Counted from the first letter of the stretch, positions 1 to 9,024 are shown. The stretch: 64,000 nt of DNA from Rhizobium sp. WSM4643 (GCF_025152745.1 NZ_CP104040.1:1302001-1366000), one strand, 5' to 3'. Program-made: numbers and translations. The notes: a model not told the origin generated them from the sequence alone.

Positions 1-1567
1 GGGCGACGAGATCGCGAGCGATGGCGACGAAATCGGCAAACGCCCGGTCTCGCCCCTGCCGCTTGGCGCTGCGATACCAGTCCGGCCCGAATTCGCCGCC
101 GCCGCGGATATAGGCCTGCACATAGGCACCGCCTTGCTCCAGCCAGCGTCCTGTCACGCCTGAATAGCTCGGCGACAGCGAAACATCGAATCCGCCATAG
201 CCGTACAACAGGACCGGCAGCGCGCCCTTGGTCCACTGCTTCGGCAGGACCAGCCGGTAGGCAACCCTCGTTCCATCCTCGGAAACAGCCTCCAGCAGTT
301 CGGATGACATGTCGGTCGCATCGAAATAGCTTGGCGCCGCGGCGACGAAAATCAGTTCGGCCTGCTTGCTGCGATCCGACAGCTCGAGGCGATAACAGGC
401 GGGAGGCTGCAGGAAGCCCTGGCCGACGATGTGGAGCGTATCGTCGCCAAGATGCAGATCCGCATGGAGCGGCCTGAAGTGAGCCGTCTGCATGTCCGCC
501 GGTAGCGCGATCTCGCGCTGTTCGGCATCGGGCCTCGTCAGGTCGAGCACCATGAGACGCGGACGCAGCCGATCGGAGATGAGGAAGACGCACCATTCGC
601 GCATCAGCATCATTTGCGAAATGGACTGACCCTCGGCAGGCTGAAACAGGATCCGTTCCGGCCCGAGCAGGGCCGTCTCAGAGCCGGGATCGAAGCGTTG
701 CAGCACGAGGCTGCCGGTCGCAACGCGCTCATCGGTCTTTGCCCGCCAAAGGCAATGATCGCGATTGAACTGGAAATCGGCCTCGGCGGGCAGATCGATG
801 CGCCGCCGCGTCCCGTCGCTGGCGATCAGGAAAGCGCTGGCGACGCCGATCTCGTGGGCGGCGACGAAAATGTCGATCAATTCGTGACCCGCCGAAGCGC
901 CTGACAGGGCAGGGTCGATGACGAGATTGAAGCCGTAGACGTCCTCATCTGCTGCTTCGAACATGACGGCGGCATCCTCCGGCCGCTGCCCGCGCTTCAA
1001 TCGCCGCCCGACCCGCGGCCACCCGGAACGGGTCGCCGAAAACCGGTCGATGGAACCGAAATAGCAGATTTCGTCGCGGCTCAGCCAAGTGGCATGCGAT
1101 CGTGCAGCCGGGGTGTCGAAGCCGCCCTCGACGATCTGTCTCCGCTCGGCATCGAATTCGAGCAGCCGGAGAAGGTCGGAGCCGCCGTCCGAAAGTGTGA
1201 GCAGCACCCGCGTGGGTTCCCACGGGCAGGTGACGGCACCGCGCCAGTTCCAGCGCTTGCCTTCCCTCACGCAGAAGGCGTCGAGATCGAAGGCCGGCTC
1301 CCAGGCGGCGTCCGGCAGCGGCTCCTGGTCCGCCGGCAGGCGGAGCCAGATGCCGAGAGGATTGTCCTTGCTCTGGCGGAAATCGAACAGCCACTCGCCT
1401 CGGCGCATCGGAACGATCAGCCTGTCCTGCCGCTCGATCAGCGCCTTGATCGCGTCGCGATCCCTCTCGAATTCAGGTGTTCTCAGTGCCGCGTCGGAAA
1501 CCCGGTTGTGCTCGTCGATGAACTGGCGGGTGCGGGGATCGTCGTCCGTTTCGAGATGAAGGTTCAT
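1..1567 (-). CDS. Prolyl oligopeptidase family (S9) serine hydrolase, C-terminus off the left edge
   Basis: The reverse strand is open from an ATG at 1567 to the window edge, about 522 residues. The end nearest the edge carries the S9 signatures LYGYGGF, then LSPSYS, then RGGGEFG followed by a Trp. In this family those lie just before the GGSNGG nucleophile, so the beta-propeller half and the start of the alpha/beta-hydrolase domain are present and the catalytic Ser-Asp-His should lie outside the window. Family members cleave short proline-containing or oligobasic peptides. No signal peptide is evident, so it is probably cytosolic. The cut is a window effect, not a broken gene. Confidence 0.88.
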   Translation of the reverse strand, partial: MNLHLETDDDPRTRQFIDEHNRVSDAALRTPEFERDRDAIKALIERQDRLIVPMRRGEWLFDFRQSKDNPLGIWLRLPADQEPLPDAAWEPAFDLDAFCVREGKRWNWRGAVTCPWEPTRVLLTLSDGGSDLLRLLEFDAERRQIVEGGFDTPAARSHATWLSRDEICYFGSIDRFSATRSGWPRVGRRLKRGQRPEDAAVMFEAADEDVYGFNLVIDPALSGASAGHELIDIFVAAHEIGVASAFLIASDGTRRRIDLPAEADFQFNRDHCLWRAKTDERVATGSLVLQRFDPGSETALLGPERILFQPAEGQSISQMMLMREWCVFLISDRLRPRLMVLDLTRPDAEQREIALPADMQTAHFRPLHADLHLGDDTLHIVGQGFLQPPACYRLELSDRSKQAELIFVAAAPSYFDATDMSSELLEAVSEDGTRVAYRLVLPKQWTKGALPVLLYGYGGFDVSLSPSYSGVTGRWLEQGGAYVQAYIRGGGEFGPDWYRSAKRQGRDRAFADFVAIARDLVA

Positions 1568-1636
1568 GTCCGGCCTGCCAGCTTCCGTTGATGTCGGACA
1601 GATCTAGGCAGCCGGTCCCGACTTGGCAACCCGCCT

Positions 1637-1697
1637 TATAGCACCGCGCGTCTCTTCAGATGCGCGAAGGACGCCGTAACACTTTGAATCTAAGCAT
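1637..1697. repeat. Dispersed palindromic repeat, CGCGCGTCT family, copy 1
   Basis: The core is a short hairpin with arms reading CGCGCGTCT and AGATGCGCG, followed by a conserved tail AAGGACGCCGTAACACTTTG. Near-identical copies lie at about 11465, 31529 and 32722. All are intergenic. I infer a species-level repeat family; its function is unknown. Confidence 0.7.
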
Positions 1698-1733
1698 AGG
1701 CCCGAAAATGGATTTCGATTTTCGGGCTCATGC
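1694..1733 (-). terminator. Hairpin just past the deacetylase stop
   Basis: The arms AGCCCGAAAAT and ATTTTCGGGCC pair around a short loop, immediately downstream (minus strand) of the polysaccharide deacetylase stop codon. No strong T-run follows, so this may be a terminator or an RNA-stabilising hairpin. It abuts repeat copy 1. Confidence 0.5.
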
Positions 1734-1734
1734 G

Positions 1735-2580
1735 CTAGCGGGTTGTCACGAAATCGGCCGAGGCGACGACGGTGTTCGGCACCTCGGTCTTCTTGAATTT
1801 CAGCGTCACCACCTTGTAGCCTTCGGCTTCGAGTTTCGAGAGCAGGGTTGGCAGCATCGTCGCCGTGCGTTTGTGGATGTCATGCATCAGGATGATGCCG
1901 CGGCCGCGCTTGTGCAAGAGGTTCATCGTCCGCTGGGTTATGGAGACCGGCGTCGTGGTGAAGTAGTCCTTGCTGTCGATATCGACATCCATGACCACCA
2001 TGTCGCGCATGGCGATCGCGGCGCGCAGCCTATGGCTCTCGGCAAGATAAGGGAAGCGGAAGAAGGAGACGTCGGTTCCCGTCGCCTTGGTCACCGCCAA
2101 TTCGCCCTTGATCACCTCGGCCATCGCCGCGTCGAAACTCAGTGAACTCAGGTTGGCATGGTCATAGGTGTGGCTGCCGATCGTGTTGCCGTCCTGGGCG
2201 ACCTTGCGGGCGAGTGCCGGATGCATATCGGCCATTTCGCCGACCATCATGAAGGCACCCTTGACGCCGAACTGGTCGAGGATTGCCAGCACCTTGTCGG
2301 TCCGGCCAGGGATCGGGCCGTCGTCGAAGCTGAGGATCACTTCCTTGTCCTGCAGCTTGAGATCTGCGAGCGAGGAGACCTCCAGTATCCGTCCGGCCAG
2401 ATGATGCGGGCCGGCAAGGCGCGGGGTCGCATCGTCGCCGGCATAGGCAAGTTTCCGCTCTTCGGGCGCGATCACCGACGAGGTCTTGATCGTGGTATCG
2501 GGAGCGGCTTGTCTGGCGGTGCTGCAGGCGGAGAGGGCGGCCGTGAGGGCCATGCAGGACAGAACGAAAAAACGATACAT
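1735..2580 (-). CDS. Polysaccharide deacetylase (NodB/CE4 family), lipoprotein
   Basis: The 281-residue protein has a lipoprotein signal: a hydrophobic N-terminus ending in lipobox LSAC, so the mature protein probably starts at Cys19. The NodB homology domain shows the CE4 motifs in order: SFDDGP (catalytic Asp and metal Asp), SHTYDH (metal His residues), RFPYL, and a late ILMHDIH carrying the conserved His. CE4 enzymes remove N-acetyl groups from glycans such as peptidoglycan, chitin oligomers or exopolysaccharide. The membrane-anchored periplasmic location suggests an envelope glycan substrate, but the exact substrate cannot be read from sequence. It is monocistronic and followed by a hairpin. 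Confidence 0.87.
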   Translation of the reverse strand: MYRFFVLSCMALTAALSACSTARQAAPDTTIKTSSVIAPEERKLAYAGDDATPRLAGPHHLAGRILEVSSLADLKLQDKEVILSFDDGPIPGRTDKVLAILDQFGVKGAFMMVGEMADMHPALARKVAQDGNTIGSHTYDHANLSSLSFDAAMAEVIKGELAVTKATGTDVSFFRFPYLAESHRLRAAIAMRDMVVMDVDIDSKDYFTTTPVSITQRTMNLLHKRGRGIILMHDIHKRTATMLPTLLSKLEAEGYKVVTLKFKKTEVPNTVVASADFVTTR

Positions 2581-2708
2581 GGAAAGGGCTCAACAAATCG
2601 GTAACGAATGTTGAGACAACCTTTCGGATTATGGTTAACGATCGGTTGAGATCGGCAAAAATTGCGGTGTAGCGCGGCAATTCGCCACGCTTTCCTTAAG
2701 ACTTGTGG

Positions 2709-4592
2709 CTATCCCGCCATCGCTTCTTCGTATTCGGCCGATAGCATCAGCCAGTCTTCCTCGGCGGCAGCGAGTTTTGCCGCAGCTTCGCCACGCTGCT
2801 TTGCCTTCTCGGCGGCTTTAGTGGGCGTCTTTTCGTAAAGGGCCGGGTCCGCAAGTTCCGCGTCAAGCGCCTGAATCTGTTTCTCCAGCTTCGCCGTCAA
2901 GGATTCAATCTCATTGATCTTTTTCCTGAGCGGCGTCAGCGAGGCGCGACGTTCGGCATTGAGCTTGCGCTGGTCGGCCTTCGACGTCGCGTCTTCAGTT
3001 AGCTGCGGCTTTTCTTCTTTTTTTTTACCGGAAGTGACGATGAGGTCGCGGTACTCGTCCATATCGCCTTCGAAAGTCGTCACCGTACCGCCATTGACCA
3101 GCCACAGCCGATCGACCGTCGCCTCGATCAGATGGCGATCGTGCGAGATCAGGATGACGGCGCCTTCGTAGTCGTTCAGCGCCTCGATCAGCGCGCGGCG
3201 GCTGTCGATGTCGAGGTGGTTGGTCGGCTCGTCGAGGATCAGCAGATTGGGCGCATTGAAGGCGGCAAGCCCCATCAGCAAGCGGGCTTTTTCGCCGCCG
3301 GAAAGATCCTTGGCGGCCGTCGCCATCTTCTCGGTTGCAAGCCCCATCTGGGCGACGCGGGCGCGCACCTTGGCTTCCGGCGCGCCGGGCATCAGGCGGC
3401 GCACATGCTCCACCGACGATTGCTCGGGGATGAGGTCGTCGAGCTGGTGCTGCGCGAAGAAGCCGATCTTCAGGCTCGGCGCGATCTTCACTTCGCCGCT
3501 CTCCGGCGCGAGCCGTCCGGAGATGAATTTGGCGAAGGTCGATTTGCCGTTGCCGTTCGAGCCGAGCAGGGCGATGCGGTCGTCATTGTCGACGCGCAGA
3601 TTGAGGTTCTTCAGGATCGGATTGCCGGGCTCGTAGCCGACGGCGCCGCTCTGGATCGCGACGATCGGCGAAGCCGGCTGCTTTTCCGGCTCGGGAAACG
3701 TGATCGGCTGCACATGGTCCTCGATGACAGCGGCGACCGTTCCCATGCGCTCCAGCGCCTTGACGCGCGATTGCGCCTGCCGGGCCTTCGAAGCCTTGGC
3801 CTTGAAGCGATCGATGAAGCCCTGCAGATGTTTGCGTGCCGCGTCGTTCTTGGCTTTGGCTTTCGTCTGCAATTCGTCGGCTTCCGCCTTCTGCCGCTCG
3901 AACTGATCGTAACCGCCGCGATAGAAGGTGAGTTTCTTCTGGTCGAGATGGACGATCGCATTGACCGCGTTGTTCAACAGGTCGCGATCGTGGCTGATGA
4001 TGATGACGGTATGCGGGTAGCGCCTGACATAGTCTTCCAGCCACAGCGTGCCTTCGAGGTCGAGATAGTTGGTCGGCTCGTCGAGCAGAAGCAGATCCGG
4101 CTCCGAAAACAGCACGGCGGCAAGGGCGACGCGCATGCGCCAGCCGCCGGAGAAGGAGGAGGCGGGGCGGGCCTGCGCCTCTTTGTCGAAGCCGAGGCCG
4201 GCAAGAATGCTCGCCGCACGCGCTTCGGCCGAATGCGCGTCGATATCGACGAGGCGCATCTGGATTTCGGCGATGCGGTGCGGATCGGTTGCCGTTTCCG
4301 CCTCGGCAACGAGGGCCGTGCGTTCCTTGTCCGCGGCAAGGACGATCTCGATCAGCGCGTCTTCGGTCGCCGGCGCTTCCTGCGCCACCTGGCCGATGCG
4401 TGCGGCCTTCGGGATCGACACCGTTCCGCTCTCCGAGCCGAGATCGCCGGTGATGACGCGAAAAAGCGTGGACTTGCCGGCGCCGTTGCGCCCGACGAGC
4501 CCAGCCTTCGTGCCTGAAGGCAGCGAAACGCTGGCATTGTCGAGAAGCAGGCGCCCGGCGATGCGGGCGGAAATATCGGTGAGCGTGATCAT
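2709..4592 (-). CDS. ABC-F family ATPase (Uup/YheS type)
   Basis: From the ATG at 4592 the protein has 627 residues and two ABC domains without membrane segments. The first has Walker A GRNGAGKST and signature SFSGG; the second has GSNGNGKST and LSGGEKARL. Between them lies the ABC-F linker, and the C-terminus is a charged coiled-coil tail after a KKKEEK stretch. ABC-F proteins act on translating ribosomes at the E site. An in-frame upstream ATG at 4628 would add 12 weakly conserved residues and run into the tandem repeat array, so 4592 is preferred. It lies downstream of the GGDEF gene on the same strand. Confidence 0.9.
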   Translation of the reverse strand: MITLTDISARIAGRLLLDNASVSLPSGTKAGLVGRNGAGKSTLFRVITGDLGSESGTVSIPKAARIGQVAQEAPATEDALIEIVLAADKERTALVAEAETATDPHRIAEIQMRLVDIDAHSAEARAASILAGLGFDKEAQARPASSFSGGWRMRVALAAVLFSEPDLLLLDEPTNYLDLEGTLWLEDYVRRYPHTVIIISHDRDLLNNAVNAIVHLDQKKLTFYRGGYDQFERQKAEADELQTKAKAKNDAARKHLQGFIDRFKAKASKARQAQSRVKALERMGTVAAVIEDHVQPITFPEPEKQPASPIVAIQSGAVGYEPGNPILKNLNLRVDNDDRIALLGSNGNGKSTFAKFISGRLAPESGEVKIAPSLKIGFFAQHQLDDLIPEQSSVEHVRRLMPGAPEAKVRARVAQMGLATEKMATAAKDLSGGEKARLLMGLAAFNAPNLLILDEPTNHLDIDSRRALIEALNDYEGAVILISHDRHLIEATVDRLWLVNGGTVTTFEGDMDEYRDLIVTSGKKKEEKPQLTEDATSKADQRKLNAERRASLTPLRKKINEIESLTAKLEKQIQALDAELADPALYEKTPTKAAEKAKQRGEAAAKLAAAEEDWLMLSAEYEEAMAG

Positions 4593-4625
4593 GGCCGGCG
4601 TTTTGGCTGAAAGCGCTCGCCAAGG

Positions 4626-4704
4626 CAAGAGCGCTTATCCCCGCGGCAAGCTTGCTTGTCCCGCACCAAGCTTGCTTGTGCGCTGACAAGCTTGCTTATC
4701 CCGC
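4626..4704. repeat. Tandem array of a 20-bp unit, three good copies plus one degenerate
   Basis: Copies of CAAGCTTGCTTGTCCCGC begin at 4647, 4667 and 4687, an exact 20-bp period. A fourth, poorer copy begins near 4626. The array occupies most of the gap between the GGDEF stop and the ABC-F start. Each unit contains the palindrome AAGCTT. It could be a repeated operator or a simple microsatellite-type expansion. Confidence 0.8.
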
Positions 4705-4727
4705 GGCCAGAACACGTGTCCGCCGCC

Positions 4728-5777
4728 TCAGCGGCCGAAAGCCTGCACCGGCAGTCGGGGGTTCGACTGCGCGGCGAGAAGCGCCACGCGGGCATTGGCC
4801 TGCAACTGCCCTGGCGTTGCCGCATCGGTGCTGAGCGCCACGCCGATCGAGATGGTGAGCCTGCCGCGATCGGTCTTGTCGGATGTGGCGAAGACCAGAT
4901 TGTCTTCGACGGAGGCGCGCAGGCGCTCGGCAATAGCCATCGCATCCTGCATGCCGACATTGGAAAACAACAGGGCGAATTCGTCACCCTCGGTGCGGGC
5001 AATGAAATCGTTTTTCTTGATCGACTTCTGAAGGAGGCCGGCGAGCTTCTTCAGGAGCTTGTTGCCTGCCGGCGTGCCGTATTTGTCGTTGAGATCGGTG
5101 AATTTGTCGATATCGATCATGATCAGTGCGCTGCCGGCGGCACCTTCTTCCCGCTCGTAGAGATCGGCGGTCGTCCGGTTCAGCGCAATGCGGTTCGGAA
5201 GTCCGGTGATCCTGTCGGCGATGGCGGCCGACTGCATCGCCGAAATGCCGCGCTCCAGCGTTTCCAGCGTTTTGATATCGTCCTGCAGTTTCGCGCCGAT
5301 TTCCATCTCGGCCGCAAGAACGGTCGAAAGCGACGCAGTGAGATAATCGACCTCGCTGAGGAAAGCGGCAAGGCTCTGGTCGCTCTGGCCGGAAACGGAT
5401 TTCAGGATAGCGCTGCAGGCGCGCGCAAAGGTATTCTTGTGCTTCAGCCCTTCGGCAAGCCTTTCCGCCACATCGCGCAGCATTCGGCTCGCCTCATTCC
5501 GTGAGGTCTCGCCTGCCAGCCCGCAATGGCCGACGAGGCGGTATCTCAGGCCGAGCTCGTCGAGCATGGGCTGTTGCGGCTGCGGTCCGAGTGCTGCGAT
5601 ATCCTGCGCAAGGCCGGCATTCAGCCCGACGATCGCCTCGTGAAAGAGCTCGTAATTGCGCGGCAGCGCGGCGACGTTGAGGCGCGTCATGTACTGGGCG
5701 ATCTTCTGAATATCCGCCTTCGGCGCCGGGCGCACAGCCTCGCGCGGCACCAATGCGTTTGCGCTTGCATTCTGCAT
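4728..5777 (-). CDS. GGDEF-domain protein, putative diguanylate cyclase
   Basis: The 349-residue soluble protein has an N-terminal alpha-helical region without a recognised sensor domain and a C-terminal GGDEF domain. That domain shows the metal and substrate strand MIDIDKFTDLND and the active-site loop RTEGDEF. The loop reads EGDEF, not GGDEF: the first Gly is Glu while catalytic Asp-Glu-Phe are kept, so c-di-GMP synthesis is plausible but not assured. No RxxD product-inhibition site is obvious. The start at 5777 is chosen because GAGGGA lies at a proper distance upstream; a longer frame from 5810 lacks this. Confidence 0.8.
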   Translation of the reverse strand: MQNASANALVPREAVRPAPKADIQKIAQYMTRLNVAALPRNYELFHEAIVGLNAGLAQDIAALGPQPQQPMLDELGLRYRLVGHCGLAGETSRNEASRMLRDVAERLAEGLKHKNTFARACSAILKSVSGQSDQSLAAFLSEVDYLTASLSTVLAAEMEIGAKLQDDIKTLETLERGISAMQSAAIADRITGLPNRIALNRTTADLYEREEGAAGSALIMIDIDKFTDLNDKYGTPAGNKLLKKLAGLLQKSIKKNDFIARTEGDEFALLFSNVGMQDAMAIAERLRASVEDNLVFATSDKTDRGRLTISIGVALSTDAATPGQLQANARVALLAAQSNPRLPVQAFGR

Positions 5778-5987
5778 GACGATCCCTCGCGACCCAGCCT
5801 CATCTCTCACATCACGTTATGCCCGTAAGCTTTTAAGAGAGGCTGAACTTTCGCCGGGAAAGCCCAGGATTGGCGGCAGAACCGGCAAAGGCAGTTAATT
5901 CAGTCTTGATGGCCGGAACATGACGCCGAAAAGTGTGAGCGGTTATCGGATGACATCATGCTCTAATTTTGTAGTTTGGATCGTGCC

Positions 5988-6497
5988 TCACATCCACTCG
6001 CAACCCTCGCTGCGCAGGAAGTAGATGAGATCAAGCGTAAGGCTCGGCTTGCCGAGCGCCGTCAGCGTCATGTGGCACTGGCCGCGATGATGGGTCTGGT
6101 GGTTGAAGAGATGCGCAAGCGCTGGAGCCAGCGGCTGGGTGAATTCGCCCGGCTGCGTCACCGGCACATAGGTGAAGTCGGCGGCAAGAGCTGCCTCGTC
6201 CAGCGTGTCCATCCAGGCAATGATACGCTCGTCCTCGATTTTGCGTGCGGCGGCAAGCGCATCCAGATCTTCGAAGAGCACGGCATTCAGCGTCGTCGGT
6301 GCCTCGCCGGTACCGGTGAAGCGCTTCATCCATATCCGGTCTGCGACGAGCAGATGATTGAGCGTGCGATGCAGCGAGCCGAAGAAGGCGCCGCGGTCGC
6401 TGCGGAATTCTGCATCGCTGAGTTCGGCCGCAACCGCATAGACTTGGCGGTTGGCCCAGCGATTATAGGCGGCGAACATCTTGTAATGTCTGAGCAT
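5988..6497 (-). CDS. DinB family putative metalloenzyme
   Basis: From the ATG at 6497 the protein has 169 residues and the four-helix DinB fold signatures: LNHLLVADRIW supplies the first metal-binding His, and HLFNHQTHHRGQ supplies the later ones. DinB proteins bind a divalent metal, and some members are thiol-dependent S-transferases; the substrate here is unknown. The start is fixed by the strong ribosome site GGGAGGGG just before the ATG. A longer frame to 6725 overlaps the divergent GST promoter and looks spurious. Confidence 0.82.
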   Translation of the reverse strand: MLRHYKMFAAYNRWANRQVYAVAAELSDAEFRSDRGAFFGSLHRTLNHLLVADRIWMKRFTGTGEAPTTLNAVLFEDLDALAAARKIEDERIIAWMDTLDEAALAADFTYVPVTQPGEFTQPLAPALAHLFNHQTHHRGQCHMTLTALGKPSLTLDLIYFLRSEGCEWM

Positions 6498-6635
6498 CCT
6501 GCCCCTCCCGTGTCGTATCGGCAGTCTAGCCGGTTTCCCCAGAAAGCCGAGTGATGACGCCATGAAATTTCCTGATTTGATCGCAGGCGCTTTCTGTCGT
6601 GGAATGGATAGAGCTGCGATCTCGAAAGGACTGTC

Positions 6636-7325
6636 ATGACCAGAGCCCTCTATTCCCTCTGCGGCGCCGACGAGCGGCGCTTCTTTTCGCCCCATTGCTG
6701 GAAGGCTGTCATGGCGCTCGCGCACAAGGGGCTCGATTTCGAGGAGATTCCGACCACCTATGCCCGCATCAGCGCGATCGGCGGCGGCGTCTCGTCGATC
6801 GTGCCCGTTCTCGACGACAATGGCCGGCTGGTCTCCGACAGCTTCGACATTGCGCTCTATCTGGAGGAGGCCTATCCCGAGCGGCCGTCACTGTTCAACG
6901 GCGAAGGCGGCAAGGCGTTGTCGCGGATGGTGGAAGGCTATTCGCAGATGATCATCCATCCGGCGATCATGCGCATCGCCCTTCTCGACATCCATGCGAA
7001 CCTCGACGAGGGAGACAAGGCTTATTTCCGCGAAAGCCGGGAGGCTCGGCTCGGCAAGCCGTTGGAAATGGTTGCCGCCGATAGCGAGGTGGAGAAGGCC
7101 GCCTTCGGCGCCAAGCTGGAGCCGCTCCGGCACATGCTGAAATTCCAACCCTTCATCGGCGGGCAGACACCGCTCTTTGCCGACTATATCGTCTTCGGCG
7201 CGCTGCAATGGCTGCGTGTCTCCGCCGGTCTCGCCATGCTGGCTGCCGACGATCCCGTCATGGCCTGGTTCGAACGCTGCCTCGATCTTCACCAAAGCCG
7301 CGGCAGGACTGTGACAGCGGCGTGA
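6636..7325 (+). CDS. Glutathione S-transferase family protein (beta-etherase-like)
   Basis: The 229-residue protein has an N-terminal thioredoxin-like GST domain, with a Ser/Cys-rich active region LYSLCGADERRFFSPHCW and the glutathione gamma-Glu binding turn VPVLDD followed by SDSFDIALYLE, and a helical C-terminal domain. The form resembles LigE/LigF-like or general detoxification GSTs. The role, glutathione-dependent conjugation or ether cleavage of an unknown cytosolic substrate, is inferred from family. It is divergent from dinB and precedes ndk with its own start signals. Confidence 0.83.
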   Translation: MTRALYSLCGADERRFFSPHCWKAVMALAHKGLDFEEIPTTYARISAIGGGVSSIVPVLDDNGRLVSDSFDIALYLEEAYPERPSLFNGEGGKALSRMVEGYSQMIIHPAIMRIALLDIHANLDEGDKAYFRESREARLGKPLEMVAADSEVEKAAFGAKLEPLRHMLKFQPFIGGQTPLFADYIVFGALQWLRVSAGLAMLAADDPVMAWFERCLDLHQSRGRTVTAA

Positions 7326-7406
7326 AATTGCCGCCTACCTCTTGTTTTCGGGCGTTGGGGCGGGTAAAGACCGCCCACTTTTCCCGAGAAAACAGAGGAT
7401 TTGACT

Positions 7407-7829
<423 letters not shown>

Positions 7830-7874
7830 GGCCACGCTTCGGCATTCGCCGGCAATGCCTTGAATTGACTCTCG

Positions 7875-7902
7875 AAAGCCGGGGCCTTGCTCCGGCTTTT
7901 TC
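7875..7902 (+). terminator. Rho-independent terminator of ndk
   Basis: AAAGCCGGGGC, a short loop, then GCTCCGGCTTTTT. The GC-rich stem followed by a T-run lies 46 bp after the ndk stop. It may also serve the convergent lipoprotein gene. Confidence 0.87.
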
Positions 7903-7913
7903 TATACATTTCT

Positions 7914-8417
7914 CTATGCCGGGCATTTGTCGGTATTCGAGAAATCGACACTGCCATCAGGCTTGAAGACCTCCGGGTTCTTGTCATAAAGCGCGCCGAC
8001 GACGAGCGGCTTGCTCGGCAGGACGGTCTGGTCGAGGTCGGACCGGAACTGCGTCTTCAATTCCTGCAGCACCTTGCCGTCTTTGTCGACCAGCCGGACA
8101 CTGACGGAATAGGGACGGTCCTTGTGCACGCAATGCAGGTTCTCGCTCTGCAGCGCGATCTTGTCGTCGATCGGATAGATCTTCTGGTTCAGCACCAGCG
8201 GATCGCCTCCTTGCGGATTTTCGAATTCGGCGATGATGACCGAGCCGTCGGGGATGGGGCCTGTCTTCTTCAGCGTCAGCAGATAGGTGGCGCTCGCCAC
8301 CCGATAGTTGAAGACGAAGAGATGGCCGGTGACCTCGACCAGGTTTTCCGCCTGTCGCTGGCAGGCGGACAGCAGAAGGGCCGCTGCTGCGACCACTACG
8401 ATCATATATTTCTTCAT
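7914..8417 (-). CDS. Small lipoprotein of unknown function
   Basis: From the ATG at 8417 the protein has 167 residues: MKKYMIV, a hydrophobic stretch, and lipobox LLSAC, so it is probably anchored in the envelope at Cys20. The mature part is predicted beta-rich (alternating hydrophobic strands such as HLFVFNYRVASATYLLTL), with two further Cys residues that could pair. The domain looks like the YbaY/META-type small beta proteins, but I cannot assign it. The start overlaps the stop of the upstream CGNR gene (ATGA), implying one transcript. Confidence 0.75.
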   Translation of the reverse strand: MKKYMIVVVAAAALLLSACQRQAENLVEVTGHLFVFNYRVASATYLLTLKKTGPIPDGSVIIAEFENPQGGDPLVLNQKIYPIDDKIALQSENLHCVHKDRPYSVSVRLVDKDGKVLQELKTQFRSDLDQTVLPSKPLVVGALYDKNPEVFKPDGSVDFSNTDKCPA

Positions 8418-8959
8418 GGCGTCTCCTCCTTCTTGCGGCGATAGTGACGGTTCGCCTTGGCGCGGTTGCCGCAGACCGCCATGTCGCACCAGGCCCGGCT
8501 CCTGTTCTTGCTGCGGTCTATGAACAGCCAGCCGCAATTGCCGCAGATCTTCATGCGCTCCGGATCGGGCATGGCGATCAGCCGCAGTGCCGAATGGGCG
8601 GTCGCCGCGGCTAGGCTGTCGGGGCCCGCGTCGCGCAATGTCTTCGCCAGCGCTTCCAGCAGCCCGGCCAGCAATTGGTCGTCGCCGCCATTCAGTATAC
8701 GCTCGCGGAAATAGACGTCGATCGCTTCCCGCAGCGCGATGAAATCCGCTTCGCTTTCCGCCGCCACCGGCGCGATATCGCCGAAAAGGGCACGCTCGGC
8801 GCAGAATTCGGCGGCGGCGCGCGGAAAGCTCCGCATTTGATCCCTGACCGCGAAGCGGTCGATCCGCCGCGTTGCATCGTGGCGCAGAACGACGCTGTTG
8901 ACGACATCGAGCGCCAGTGCGCCGCCGGCAAAGCGGTGAGGGGTCCAGGAAAAGCTCAT
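8414..8959 (-). CDS. CGNR zinc-finger (ABATE domain) transcriptional regulator
   Basis: From the ATG at 8959 the protein has 181 residues. The N-terminal ABATE-type domain starts with FAGGALALDVVNS. The C-terminal zinc finger reads CGNCGWLFID, then WCDMAVCGNRAKANRHYRR; the CGNR box and four Cys residues are intact. Such proteins are predicted stress-responsive DNA-binding regulators. A near-perfect inverted repeat covers the space just before its start and before the divergent permease, suggesting autoregulation and control of both sides. It is translationally coupled to the following lipoprotein gene. Confidence 0.87.
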   Translation of the reverse strand: MSFSWTPHRFAGGALALDVVNSVVLRHDATRRIDRFAVRDQMRSFPRAAAEFCAERALFGDIAPVAAESEADFIALREAIDVYFRERILNGGDDQLLAGLLEALAKTLRDAGPDSLAAATAHSALRLIAMPDPERMKICGNCGWLFIDRSKNRSRAWCDMAVCGNRAKANRHYRRKKEETP

Positions 8960-8963
8960 GATG

Positions 8964-9003
8964 AAATTATAACTAGCGAAATAGGTTTTACCAGTTATAA
9001 TTT
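8964..9003. promoter_or_regulatory. Inverted repeat in the divergent CGNR/permease promoter region
   Basis: The arms AAATTATAACTAG (8964-8976) and CCAGTTATAATTT (8991-9003) match at 12 of 13 positions when one is reverse-complemented, with a 14-bp spacer. It lies between divergent starts at 8959 and 9025 and is AT-rich in a GC-rich genome. It is probably an operator overlapping both promoters; the CGNR protein is the obvious candidate ligand. Confidence 0.75.
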
Positions 9004-9024
9004 TAATGACGCGGAGTGTCTCGA

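Noticed and set aside
1..1567. Truncated oligopeptidase pseudogene
   Set aside because: The frame is open to the edge of the window with intact family motifs; the cut is due to the window, not mutation.
3018..3026. Run of nine T residues (A on the coding strand) in the ABC-F linker, a possible frameshift or slippage site
   Set aside because: The reading frame is intact on both sides and the Lys-rich linker is expected there, so no programmed frameshift can be claimed.
3132..4517. Long open frame opposite the ABC-F gene
   Set aside because: It is an antisense shadow caused by high-GC codon bias. No family motif, and the minus-strand gene is certain. The same applies to long frames opposite uvrC (11602-13770), the molybdopterin oxidoreductase (17386-19302), aspS (35566-37611) and parC (39258-41210).
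4626..4704. Possible CRISPR array
   Set aside because: The repeats are directly adjacent at 20-bp spacing with 2-bp gaps, leaving no room for spacers, and there are no cas genes.
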